Below, piece by piece: positions 23,587-35,569 of a stretch of DNA of 64,000 bases (positions are counted from its first letter, which is position 1; each line of letters opens with the position of its first letter). Source of the stretch: Chrysoporthe austroafricana (Eukaryota > Ascomycota > Sordariomycetes > Diaporthales > Cryphonectriaceae). The stretch is from positions 1,116,001-1,180,000 of the forward strand of contig JYIP02000011.1 in NCBI GenBank assembly GCA_001051155.2. The letters are read 5' to 3'. Below the pieces are notes generated by a model. That model was not told the DNA's origin. It was given only the letters and a program-made list of their open reading frames with translations, and searched no databases. A program made the translations under genes and the position numbers.

Positions 23587-25468
23587 TTACAATGCTAGAT
23601 TTTCTCGATCAGTCAGATCCAGTTGTCTTGCATCAACGACCTCTTCTGTCCGCTGGCCGTTCTCATCGGTATGCTCCAGTACTCCAACCTCCCGAATCTC
23701 ACCATTCTTGGCCAAGGTCTCGCGTCTTTTATTCTCCTTTTGCAAGTAGTAACGCAAGTACAACACGATGACCGTGGGTAGTACGCACGCTACCCAAAGA
23801 ATGACCCACCAGGTTACAATATATCTCGGCTTGTACTGCCCCTGAAATAACTGGGGTGAGAGAATATTGCCCAATCCGTAGCCAACGTGATACAAAGCGA
23901 TGACTAGAGCGGTGGTACATTATCAGCTTGGCAGTCCCAGGCCGGAGTCCGACAAAGTAGAATCCATCTCGGGAGAAGGAGCGCTCACCAGCCGTCTTCT
24001 TCGTATGTCCAGCTGAACAATTTGCAGCCCAGATCATAACCACGCTGTACGCAATGCCCGCCGTCGCCCGGATATAGATGGCTACCAAGAGGCCGGCCTT
24101 GTTGTCCCATGGCAGTGCGATTAGCATGATACAGGAAACGATCGGCAGGACATACGATGCGGCAGACAGCCATGCCCTGGAATCTCGTATTTTCGACAGC
24201 ACAATAGCTGCAGCGCCAAGAGAAATCAGTGCCGTCAAACCATTAACACAGCCCAAAAGCGTTGTTTGCAGTGTGCTGAAGCCGAAGGATTTGATGATCA
24301 GTGAGTACTGATTCGTCAGACCGTTGGCCATCTCCTGGGACCAGGCGTGGAAGAAGAACAGCCAAGTTTTGGGATCCTTCAGCGCCTCGATAAATTGGGC
24401 TTTCTTAAAGTGCTTTTGCTCAATCCCGGAGTGGTTCGAAGCGATACGCAGAATGGACTGCGCCCGTTCTTCAATTGTGAGGAAGTGTGCGGATGCTGGA
24501 TTGTCTGGGAGGAGAAAATAGACCACGATTCCGTATATGATGGTGAGAACGCCGGTGATAACTGGGGCATGTTAGGATCTTCTCATGAGATGCATGTCTC
24601 GGTGAAAGCCAGGGGTGGGCTTATTACTCACCCATAAACCACTTCCATGGCGCGAAGCTGCCCGTGTTGATGAACAAGACCCCGTATGACAGCAACCCGG
24701 ACGTGATGGGGCTGGAGTTGCCGCAAGCCCACATGATTTGCATCAGAACTCCCTGTTCATCATACGTGAAGAACATTGACAAAATGATGAGGAAGGAAGG
24801 TACAATGCACGCTTCTGCCAGACCAAGAAAAAAGCGCACGACGAAAAGGGAGGCAAAGTTGTTGCATGGGATGTGCAAGAGCAAAATGGAGCCCCTGGAG
24901 CGAATTATGCCCGTGTCAGCTTGTGCCGCCCCGATCACGCAGATGAACAGATGACTTACCAGATAATCAGATTTATAGCCAGGTATTTTGCTACGGGGAA
25001 GCGTTGCAAAGCTAGGTTCTGCGGCCATTCTGCTAGCAGATAACCAAGATAGAAGATTGAAGAAAGCCAGTTGTATTGATTTGTATTGAGGTGAGCGTCC
25101 GTCAAGATGCCTAGAATAGATGAGCTCCCCAGCTATCAAGTTGTCAGTTCTCTCGCAGCGACTAATTGTTTGTATAAAATGATTTGAGTTGAGATCCAAA
25201 ACGCTCCCTTCGATTTTCCTAGACCAGAAGTACTTACCGTCTGCTTGTCCACGTACATTAAGTGATATCCCAGACAAATAAATGGAATGATCCAACGAAA
25301 GCATTTCTTTCGAATTCTTTCCGCCTCTTCCGGTGTAGGTGGCTCAACTTTGATCCGAGATAGTAGTTTGTAACTCTCGTCCGCATAGCGATCAGAAAGC
25401 TTAGGCACCGCTGGCGCTGCTTCATCTTGGCTCGAGGCCGTCGTTGCTTTGAATGCTGGCTTCGACAT
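23587..25468 (-). CDS. MFS transporter, anion:cation symporter (DAL5/TNA1-like), five exons
   Basis: Proposed exons on minus: 25468-25238, 25132-24960, 24894-24632, 24561-23989, 23903-23587. Introns are 105, 65, 70 and 85 bp, all GT-AG. They sum to 1557 nt, 518 residues, the usual size for this family. The start ATG follows an upstream region of different character. A soluble N-terminus (about 60 residues, SRIKVEPPTPEEAERIRKK) leads into 12 expected membrane segments. Family landmarks: MYVDKQT joined to LGSSSILG across intron 1, NWLSSIFYLGYLLAEWPQN, VVRFFLGLAEACIVPSF and MIWAANCSAGHTKKTA. The family moves carboxylates, vitamins, allantoate or similar anions with protons across the plasma membrane; the substrate is not predictable. 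The last acceptor (TCTAG) deletes a few residues relative to relatives, so that junction is the least certain. No RIP-type stop in the exons. Confidence 0.9.
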
Positions 25469-26007
25469 TGCTATAGTTGAACGGCTCTCTTCTTTCTGGA
25501 TTGCAAGTTCAAGAGCAAAGGATGTTATCAGGCGTCGCCGATGTCGTCGACAATTATCAATTATGGGACTACCTAAATAATAGATCTCATCCAGCCCGAA
25601 GTTGAGGGGAGTAGCTGAAAAACGTTGTTCCCAGTTTCTCAAGGAATTAGCTAAATTTCCCTGTCACCATCGCTCGTCAAACCCCATGCGAATGGCGAAA
25701 GTCACATCCCTCACTTGAACGGGGTGGGTACAGAATTTTTAGGCTAGGCGATGCTGCATATTCGAAAGCGGTGAATGGTCTTGCGGAGATGATGTGCACC
25801 AGTAAAAATGGCGACGGGGGTCTGTCTGATAAGCCGGCATTTGGGGTGGTCGTCGTCATCTGGAGCTCTTCTCACACCATCGTAGACTCGCGACGACTAC
25901 AAATCCCTTCATATATAATCGACCATGTTGCTATAATGGTTCGTATTACCATGGTTTCGAAGCGCCATTTGGAGGCTTCCATTGATCATTTCTCCCAAAA
26001 TAGAGAC
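25469..26007. promoter_or_regulatory. Shared divergent promoter region of the MFS and FAD monooxygenase genes
   Basis: A 539-bp stretch between the two start codons. In-frame ATGs at 25936 and 25951 on plus could extend the monooxygenase N-terminus, but the FAD-binding fold starts right after 26008. No TATA box or named operator can be assigned with confidence. Divergent pairing suggests co-regulation, which is inference. Confidence 0.5.
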
Positions 26008-27616
26008 ATGGCTGAGCAGACAAAAATCCGTATTGCCGTTGTGGGCGCTGGAATCGCTGGTCTTGCTACAGCTATCGCCCTCAAGAACCACCCAGGGGTT
26101 GATGTGCAAATTTACGAGCGAGCAAGCGCCATCCAAGAAATTGGAGCTTCTATTGCACTCGGACCAAATGGAATGAGGACGCTGGACAGGCTCGGCGTTG
26201 ATAATGCTCTCAGTCGTGACATCGCCTTTCGGAACAAGTCAAGGTGTCCCATGATATACCGGTAGGGACTCGCCATTTACCGCGGCGGTGTTGCTATAAT
26301 CTTACAAAATGCAAACAGACACTACAAGACTGGCGAGATAGTCTCAGTTGATACACATATAGGAAAGGTTGACGACATTCACTTGACGTCGCGCTACTAC
26401 CGAGCGCACCTTCAAAAGGCCCTTCTCGAGCACGTCAAACCCTCACAGATTCATTTGCACAAATCTTTCGAGTCTGTCAAATTTGAAGAAAGTCGTCAAG
26501 AGCTCGCTATCACTTTTGAGAACGGTACGGCTGTATCTGCCGACATCATCCTCGGAGCAGATGGAATTCATTCAAAAGTGAGGACCTTCTTCGTTCCAAC
26601 TTCCAGAACCGGTTGGACCGGATGGGTGGCTTTCAGATCGGTCTTTCCGACCTCTGAGCTGTCTGGAATCGACGTTCCTGAGGAAGCGGAGCACATCTGG
26701 AGCCCAGATCGAACACTGTTTGTTTCCAAACTAGGAAAAGACCTCTTTGTAAGCTTCAGCGTCTGCTACATTTGATCCCCTCTTCGCTTTTTAAGCAATT
26801 TTTACGAGCGTTAGGAATGTTTCTGGACGTATTGCTGTTTGAGCCCGAGAGGAACTAGTGTTTTATGGAGCGGGGAAATACCGCACCTTGCCCATGCTTA
26901 TATCTAAGTTATTACTGTTCGTTTATCATTAGAATTGATTCGAGAGCTAGAGAATCTCAAGCATCGATACCATTCATTCTTGCTGCAAAATTCCCTGTTC
27001 TAGCTACTGCTAACACTTGCTGACGTAGACGGTCGTCGGATCACACCAATCCGATCCTAACGCCCCAGATGCCCCATACAAAGACGCAGTTTGGAACTCT
27101 CCCGGGGATGTGCGTGTTTTGCGTGAGTTCTACAAAGACTGGCACCCTAGGTACCGCGACATAGTTAACGCGACTCCCTACACACACGTCTACCCAAACG
27201 TCGCGGCGCACGCCCTCGACACGTGGGTCTTGGGGAACGGGCGAGTGACGCTTGCAGGAGACGCGGCGCACGCCCATGGAGGGGCCTTTGCCGCAGGCGG
27301 CAGTCTTGCGCTCGATGATGCGTGGGCATTTGCGGCCGCCATTACGTACGTCTTTCCGCCCGAGATCGTGAAGGCACGTCCAGGCCCTGTGGTGGCCGGC
27401 AAGAACGTGGCCAGGGCTTTGCGGATCTACGAGAAGACGCGTAAGGCGCACACGGACCGGGTGATGGCGGTAGCTCACGAGATGAACGAAAAAAAGCTGG
27501 CGAGGCTCGGACATGTCCAGACAGATGAGGACTTGAGAGCCCGGATGAAGAGTCGGCACGATCCGTCCTGGATACATGAGCATGATGTCCAAGTAGCTTT
27601 TGAGCATGCTCTGTAG
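26008..27616 (+). CDS. FAD-dependent aromatic-ring monooxygenase, salicylate-hydroxylase-like, three exons
   Basis: Exons 26008-26261, 26319-26748 and 27029-27616; introns 57 bp and 280 bp, GT-AG. Total 1272 nt, 423 residues, typical for group A flavoprotein hydroxylases. Motifs: dinucleotide fold VVGAGIAGLATAIAL (residues about 11-25), the DG motif GADGIHSKVR, and the FAD ribityl-binding GD motif LAGDAAHAHGGAF, followed by GGSLALDDAW. Intron 1 joins MIYR to HYKTGEIVS; intron 2 joins GKDLF to TVVGSHQSDPNAP, as in fungal relatives. The enzyme uses NAD(P)H and O2 to hydroxylate an aromatic acid in the cytosol; the exact substrate is unknown. It is divergent from the MFS gene, suggesting uptake plus ring hydroxylation. 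The second intron is unusually long. Retrotransposon copy B begins 102 bp after the stop codon, but the coding sequence is clean. Confidence 0.92.
26749..27028 (+). other. Long intron 2 of the monooxygenase gene (280 bp)
   Basis: Donor GTAAGC, acceptor TGCTGACGTAG; GCTGAC fits the fungal branch-point consensus. It is three to five times longer than the other introns of this island and contains no recognised element. Confidence 0.8.
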
Positions 27617-27713
27617 TGCTTGTCTACTGGTTATTCTTTATCGGAGCAGCTTATCTCTCATATAGGCTTGTATTGAAGAATGCTAGAGACTCCTATAGCT
27701 CCCAAAGCTCACA

Positions 27714-27718
27714 GCGTG
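27714..27718. repeat. Target-site duplication GCGTG, left copy, of G1 copy B
   Basis: GCGTG immediately precedes the 5' LTR and recurs at 38374-38378 after the 3' LTR. Confidence 0.93.
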
Positions 27719-27926
27719 TGATGGCAAAACCCATGGACGAGGTGAATTCGTAATGGATTCGCCTGGTGAATCTATAGTGAATCCCCTGATAAATACGCAA
27801 TGAATTCACCAGGTGGATGCCATACCCTTACCAGGGGGCCTATATAATGCCCTGATAAGCTTTTAGCGTAATTCACTTTCTTGGAAAAACCAGGCTTTAT
27901 AATATATTTCAGTACATTTATTATTA
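27719..27926 (+). repeat. 5' LTR of G1 copy B (208 bp), lightly mutated
   Basis: Begins TGATGGCAAAACCCATGG and ends TTTATTATTA. It keeps many CpA and TpG sites that are TpA in the 3' LTR, for example TGATGG versus TGATAG and CCCATGG versus CCTATAG. Confidence 0.93.
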
Positions 27927-28240
27927 ATTAGTAGCTATGCTTTGCATGCCTTTGCTGCGTAATCGGGTTTCGATTATTGGCTTTATAGAATAACAGCTTT
28001 TATAGGAATATTAGTCCTGTAAGATAACGGCTTCTATAAAGGTATTGGCTCTATAAAGTATCGGTTTCTATAAGAATATCGGTTTTATAAGATATCGGCT
28101 TTTATAAAAATAGCATTCCTATAAGAGATATTATAATTATTTATTAATAATTTATTGCTAATTTACTATAGCAATTACTAGCAATAACGTTTTATTATCG
28201 CAGCCTAATTATATCGAGATTAAGCATTCCGCCCAAATAT
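27927..28240 (+). other. Leader of G1 copy B between 5' LTR and first coding segment
   Basis: AT-rich with several degenerate direct repeats of a GGTTTTATAAGATATCGGC type (about 27985-28110). A primer-binding site cannot be recognised after RIP. Confidence 0.45.
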
Positions 28241-30930
28241 ATAAGTTTATATAAGCCTTAAATAATTCTGAAAAGAAGGATTGGGTTATATCGGATATTA
28301 AGATTTTTTTCGAAATCGTATGCGTTTTTATCGATTGGAAACTTTTAGCCGATCGATACAAAAAGGCGAAGCAGAACCCTAGGGAAGCCAATATACTTTT
28401 ACAGAAAGCAAAAGCATAAATAGTTAAATAAAGATAGCCTTTATTGCTTAAGCGCTAGATTTAAGAAAGAAGAAAGTCGAATTTTAATAAGAATCTATTC
28501 TAGTAAATAAGAAAGAATAATATATTTTAAGAGGATTTTTCTAAATATTGTAAATTTCAATAGCTTGCCGAAATAATAACGGAAAAAAAATAATAATAAA
28601 TGCTTATAGAAATAAACGAGAGCGAAAATACTTTTCGATTTAATAATCCGGAAAATCCGTTAGAAAAATTGGCTTAGTAATAGTTTATCGAAAATCGAAA
28701 GCATTATATATTTGAATATATCAATATTAATAGCGGAATTAAATATATTTATCTATTACGATATTCGATTAAAAATCTAAATCTTAAATTTATTAATAAA
28801 TCCGAAAATTCTTTAATTATAATAAGAAAAATAAATAAAAATAAAAGAAAATAATTAGTTTTAAGAAATAAGCATATCTCTTTCCTTTTAATAAAAACCT
28901 AAAATCGGAATATTTCTAAATAAAGTTCTATTACAGCTATTCCGGCTAACCTTATAAACTTTATAATAGAAAGCATGCTAATGCCTTAATCGGATTTATC
29001 AAATTATCTATAACTTTTTAAAGAAAAAAATTATAAAGAAAAAAAACTAAATAAGGGAAAATCGGATAATTATATTACTATCTTTCAGAAATACTTAATT
29101 CTTTTTTCCCTAATTACTAGCTTATTGGACTAATTTTTATAACGACCCGAAATAAAAGCAATTTACCAAAATGGCTTTATTTCGGAAAAAGCAATATATA
29201 TTGGGTTTAAGAAAATATTCCGATTGCAATAAGCTTTCAATATACAAATACTTTAATCGGAACTTATTAAAGAACTTTTTCTTATTTCGGCCACGAAATA
29301 CTATACTAATAACGGATATTGCTTTACCAAACCAGTATTTCCTAATATTAGGGAATATATCCGGCAAATATTTATATTAAGAGCAAGAAGTTAATTAAAC
29401 TAAAGATTATTCTCGGGCCTTAAGCTAGATATTGAAATTGATTTTAATTTCTAAGAAGAACTAATTAATAAGCCAGATAGATTACCGGATTTATTGGATT
29501 TTAGCGATAATGAAAATAATAATTCTCGAAATCTATTATTCGGCTATAAGCAATCTAAAGATTTCCGAGCTTATTAACTTAATTTACTTAAATTTATAGT
29601 ATTGCTTATTAGTATTAATAGGAAATTCAAGAATACGGTTATAAGGCAATTCCGATTTTATAAGAATTAAAACGATTATATTAATTTAATAATTATATTT
29701 ATTATAGATAGCAAAATTATTATCTAGAAAGATTTTCAAGCTTTTATAAACCGGTATAAGATATATATAGCTAGAAATGCAAAATATATTAAATATTTTA
29801 GTTTTTATTTACCCGTTTACTTAGCTAGAATAGCATATATTTAGTTTTATTCTATATTATTTTCCTAAAAATATAAAGACTTTATTTTGCATAAGTATAA
29901 TTAAAGCTAATAGAAAAAGTAATTAAAAAGAGATTTCTTTATATTGCAGAAAATTGCAAAAGATTTGCTAAATGCTTAATAATATTCCAGAAAAAATATA
30001 CGAAATAACCGTAATATTCTGGAATTTACTTATTATATTTATCGATTTACTAAACTGGCCGAATATCCAAATTCGTATTTGGCCAGGAATATTTAAGATC
30101 GGATCGATAAAGAATTAATAGCTAGATATTTCGATAGACCTAGTCGAAATAAGAATACGAAAGATTTCGAAAAACGTTTTAAAGCAAAATAAGAGATATA
30201 GCATATTTTCGAATCAAACCGTATAATAAGATTATCTCGTAAACCCGTATAACCGGTATAGAAAGTTATGCAATCGGCTGCCAATTTTCCTAATATTAAT
30301 ATTCATTTCCCAGCCAATATATTCCCAGAATGCCTTAGAGAATTCAGACCTTAAAGACCTAAATATTTATTTTGTTTAACAAAAATATTTAATTAGCTAA
30401 ATCTATTTAAAAGCATTAAATATATCCCGGAATACGAATTCCGAAAGCTTTTATTAGAATAATAACGAAAATTAATAAATATTCGGAATTAATTACGAAA
30501 GCAGATAGCCAGATAACAAAATATCTCTAATATAGCTAGAAAGATATTAATTAATATTATAAATAATAGCAGAAATTCAATTTCAAAAAACCGAAACTTC
30601 CAATTGCGCTTTTACTATTAATTCGTACGAAAAGATACTAAAGAACGTTTTATCCAGTTAACCCTAGCAAATTTCAATATTAATAACGAAAAATTGCAAT
30701 ATAATTTAGATAAAAAGGATAAGCTGGCTTAAGAAAGCTATTTCCCTATAAATGATAATCTATTTATAGCGAATAGCAATAAATACGATAAAGAGACCGA
30801 AAATAGCGAAAACCTATAGAAATAAAAAAACGAATTGGAAGAACAGGCTAATAAAGAGAATATAATAATCGAAAACGATATCTGGATTTTTCGAGCCGAA
30901 AAAGCAAAATTATTAGTAAATGAAAATATA
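28240..30930 (+). pseudogene. Gag-like region of G1 copy B (RIP-degraded)
   Basis: Plus frames give long stretches separated only by TAA/TAG: EKKDWVISDIKIFFEIVC near 28270-28325, then RYKKAKQNPREANILLQKAK near 28347-28408. Later come YIYRFTKLAEYPNSYLARNI near 30038-30095 and ERFIQLTLANFNINNEKLQY near 30646-30700, with an acidic glutamate-rich region ahead of the protease (30790-30900). Position before the protease argues for Gag, but I see no zinc knuckle. The 5' end is not definable. Confidence 0.5.
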
Positions 30931-33900
30931 TTCTATATTAAATACTTTATATAATTATTTAGTCAGCTATAAAATTTTCCCAAAATCGATATATAGAAAG
31001 AAAAAATCTTGGGATATAATATTCCTATATTTATAGTTAAGCCTTATTAAGGCAGCAGCTATATATATGCAAGAGCTGCAGCCAGAATATACCCGAATAA
31101 GCTGGATATAAAAGTTTATATCGATATAAGCGCTAATCGTTATGCTATTGCCGAAAAATTGCTAATACAATTCCTTAAAGCGAAAATAAACTGGAATATA
31201 AAGGCTAAGCTTAGAAGCATAAGCTAATCGCTAGCAAAAGGCTAGGCTGAATTCGATCTATATTTCTAGAGCAATAAATACGGCTATTTATTTATATTTC
31301 GTACTCGAATAAAAGCTTAAGTATTAAATCGATTAAAAATAAGCATTCTATTAAGATAGGAATATAATATTCTTTACGAACTGGATATTCTGAATTCAGA
31401 ATCGTTTATACGATTTGGTTATTTTGGTAATATTATAGCGAAAATAGAAATATTTGCCCGAATGCTAATACAATCCTAGCAAGCAAAGGCTGCAACTATT
31501 ATAATAATGCTGCTTAGATTTTATAGGCTAATTCCTATTAATATTAAGCGAATTCCAAAAATATAATCTTTCTATTCAAGCCGAAATAGAAAAGGTAAAT
31601 GAATTGCTTAATAGGCTATTAAATTAAAGAAGTTCTAGTAACGAACCAAATAGCAACCCTTTTAAAAATCCAGAAAAACCAATTTCTAAAGATAATTGAA
31701 TTATTCCAGATAAATTATATAACCCCGCTAGCGAATTATAATAATTATTATTATATCGTACGATAATACTTCTTTTAATAAGCTAAAGATGGGTTATAGC
31801 TTTCAGGAAAGCTGAATTCAGATTAACTATTATTTATTAAGCATATTTTCCAATAAACTGCGGAAATTACTGGAAAATAGCTAGAAAAGTACCGATTTCC
31901 GGATATAGAAACCCCCGAAATAAGAGATTATTTCGAAAATTATAATAAATTGGGAATTCGAAAAGATAAAGCTATTAAGGAATCGGAAATTGATTTCGGT
32001 ATATATATTTGCAAGCATTTACCGGAATTTTTCTATAAAATTATAAAATTAATACGGGCATATGCTAGAATTTTCAAAAATATAAATCCTATTAATATAT
32101 TAATCGATTAATAAATAAAAATTAATTTAGTCGAAAGATAGCAAAACCAGAAAATAAAATAAAAGTTATATTATTTAAGTAAAAAAGATTAAGAAATAAT
32201 TAATGAAATTTTAAATAAATTATATTAATAAAATCGAACTAAATAGATTATAAATATAATGCTATTTGGTTTATTAATTTTTATAATTTAGAAGAATATA
32301 AATAGCTAGAAAAAAGGATATATAATAATTGATTTATATATTTTGAATAAAATCTTAATTCTTAATATTTACTTTTTGCTATTATAATAAGAAATTATTA
32401 AATAATTAAGAAGAAAAATATATATTATAATAGTAAATGCATAGCAATTTTTCTATTAATTCCTAGTATATCCAGATTATAGAAACCGATTTACTATTAT
32501 TAGTTATCGTAATTAAGAAAAAATAAAAATTCTATTTATAAGATTTCGAAATTTACTATTTTATATCTAGCATTTTATAGATTAATTCTTACGATTATAT
32601 TACAAGTTTGCTTCCGTTTTTATAAATAATATTATTATCCATTCAATTATAGAACAAAATTACTTGCAATACTTATAAATTATCTTCTTGCTATTTTTAC
32701 GCAAAAATATTTTATTAGCTAGATTCAAATTATTTCTTAAATATCTTTCAGTCTAGATCTTAAAATTCAAAATAAACAAATTCGGAATTTCCAATACAAA
32801 ATACCGGATACAAGCTATTCGCAATTTAGAATTCCCCAAAATATTCCAGTAACTAGAAAAGTTTATTGGATTTATAAAATACTTACGCTACTTAATTCCT
32901 AAATATAATTATAGAATCAATCCATTTTAAAAAAAGAAAACTAGAATACTAAACGAGGCTTGCTAATCGAATTATTTATTTTCAAATATAAAACGGCGAA
33001 ACTATATTATGCAAGCCATTTTCGACTTAATATTAGACGAAATTAATAATTTTTACAATTTCAAAATAGCTTTGGAAGCTAAAAATACTTTATTTTATTA
33101 TATTCCAGACAAATTTCTTTTTATCTAGCTAGATATATTTAAGAAAATAGAGTTTTCAAGCATTATTTTCCAATTAGCAAACGATTATATATAGAATAGA
33201 ATATTACTAATAGCAAATATAGCTATATAATTAATTTTCTATTTAAGTAAGATAATTAACGAAACAAAACGAAAGTACTGGCTTATAAAGCTAGAGATAG
33301 CCTATTTAGTATAGCTAATACGAAAATTGCGAATAATAATAAAATCGAACCGAGCCAAACTAATTTATATTTTTACCGATTATACAATAATAATTAGCAT
33401 TATCTATTCGTTATTTATAAATACGGTAAACAAAATTAAAGCAAATATGCGGCTAATTCTCGTTTCGGAATATTTAAGCTAATTCAACTTGAAAGCATAC
33501 TATATACCGAAAAAGTCAAACGTTTTCGCAAATGCTATATTAAAATTACTATTTATTTAAAAACTTATTAATAATAAAAGCGTTCTAGATAAGATATAAG
33601 AAGACAAACTTATTCAAATTTTCAGTAAAATATCTATAGATAGCGAAATAAAAAGGCATATCAAAAAAGGATACGAAAAATACTCTTTATAATTCAAAAT
33701 AATCGAATAACTGAAAAACTCAAATAAGATTGCCCGACTACTTTTTATATTAAATTATAATAGCTTACTATTTCTTAAGGATTATTATAAGAAATAACGA
33801 TTATGCATCCCGAATAAAGTAGCATTAGATTTTATTAAAGAAGCTTACGATAGAAAATACTATTTCGGCATAAATTGCATATAGCATAATTTAACAGATC

Positions 33901-35340
33901 GATTCGTTATTAGATATTGCTATGCTAAAATATGCAATTATATATTAATATATCGAGCTTATAACGAGAATAAAAACGACTTATAGCAACTTTTAAGGGA
34001 AATGCAGCTTATATTATTTTTATTAATCCTATTCTATATTATTATTATAGACTTTATTATAGGATTACCGATAATATTATTTATAAATATTATATAAGCT
34101 TTAGCTAAAATGCTATTTTTGGATGCATTTCTTACGATTATAGATAAATATTCCAAAATTATAATTATTATATTAAATAATATAATATATATTATAGCAG
34201 ACTGGGCAATTCTTATCTTACGGATATTTTATATTACTAGCTAAGGAATACCCAAGAAAATCATTTCAGATAGAAATTCGAAATTCCTATCGGAATTCTA
34301 GAAATATTTATAAAAGGCTATCGGAACGAAATTTGCTTATTCTACTGCTTTGCATTCGCAAACGGATAAGCAGTCTGAAATAAAAAACCGAGTAATTGAA
34401 ATAGCAATTCGGCATTTTATAACTATTTATTCTGATATAGAATAAACCGAAATAATACCGGCATTATAATTCAATCTGAATAATGCATATAACCGAATTA
34501 CAAAATATTTAGCTAGCCAAATGCTATTCGGATTTAACCTATTATCGGGCTAGTAAATAAGGGATATAATATTCCTAGCAAAAGAAATCTTCCAGGAAAA
34601 AGCTTAACTTTTTATTGCTAAAGCGCAAATAATAGCCAAATTGCAATATAATAAACATTATTGCCAAATAGTTTTCGAACTAAATAATTAAATATATATT
34701 CGTTTAAGCTACGGGTATTTATTGCTAAATAACCTATTTCTAAAGTTTTTATAATAGAGAATAGGATTTTTCCAAATTATTCGAAAAATAAGGAATTTAG
34801 CATATAAATTGAAATTGGCTTTTTATATAAATATCTATCCAGTAATCTCAGTAATACAATTAATGCTTGCAAACTTTCTTAAGATAAACCCCTATAAATA
34901 TAACCCTATATACTAGAACTTAATAGATATGCTAAAAAATCCGGATATCGAGAAATATCTGGAAAACTACTAATATTACAAGCTGGAAAGGATAATTAAC
35001 CGCTATAAGCGAAAGTATAAATATAATCCGCGCAAAATTGAATACTTAATAAAATAAATAAACTACTCTAGCTATTATAATATATAAATACCCCGTAATG
35101 CCCTGAATACGGATGAAATAATACGTAATTCCGAACGGAAATGCGAAACTATAGCCAAATTGCAAGAAAAAGCAAAGCGAAAGCGGCTATTAACGGAAAA
35201 AGTCCTTAAACCGGGAAATATCATTATAACTGCCTTATGAAAACGAGGCAAGCTAAAGCGCGACTTACAAATAGAAAATGCATTAGAATAAGCTAATCTA
35301 TTTATTCTAAGAAATCGAAAGAACTTGCAATACAATAAGC
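30930..35340 (+). pseudogene. Pol of G1 copy B: protease, RT, RNase H, integrase, chromodomain-like tail (RIP-degraded)
   Basis: Protease active site at about 31119-31137 reads DISAN for DTGAS. The RT motif at 32619-32630 reads FINN for FVDD, with ILxFKINxFGIS downstream near 32757. RNase H ends with the SNLKAYYIPKKSN-like segment near 33480-33520. Integrase about 33700-34560: DKYSKIIIIIL near 34145, IISDRNSKFLSEF near 34258, NQMLFGFNLLSG-type segment near 34518. YELERII-like and KIEYLIK segments (about 34975-35060) are the chromodomain remnant. Same domain order as copy A but without a nested insertion, so this is the reference for the empty site of G2 element 1. Confidence 0.86.
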
Positions 35341-35569
35341 GCGCGTTAGGGTAAAAGCAATCGCTAAATAGGGCAAGTGAATTTCTAGCAAATGCAAAAG
35401 GTTATTATTTCGTAAACCGCTAGTGAATTCATTTTATTTTCTTCTTCTTATTAACGCATTTACGATTACTATTTCTATTTATTTATTATAGCTAGCTATA
35501 TTGCCCTATTATTACTATTTTTTATTATATTTTTAAATATTATTTTTGGGTATTAGGTTAGTATTATTA

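Noticed and set aside
23384..24637. Several plus-strand ORFs over the MFS gene
   Set aside because: All are antisense to well-supported MFS exons with consistent splice sites and family motifs.
27041..27607. 188-codon minus-strand frame
   Set aside because: Lies antisense to exon 3 of the monooxygenase gene, whose family motifs are clear; low-complexity GC-rich shadow.
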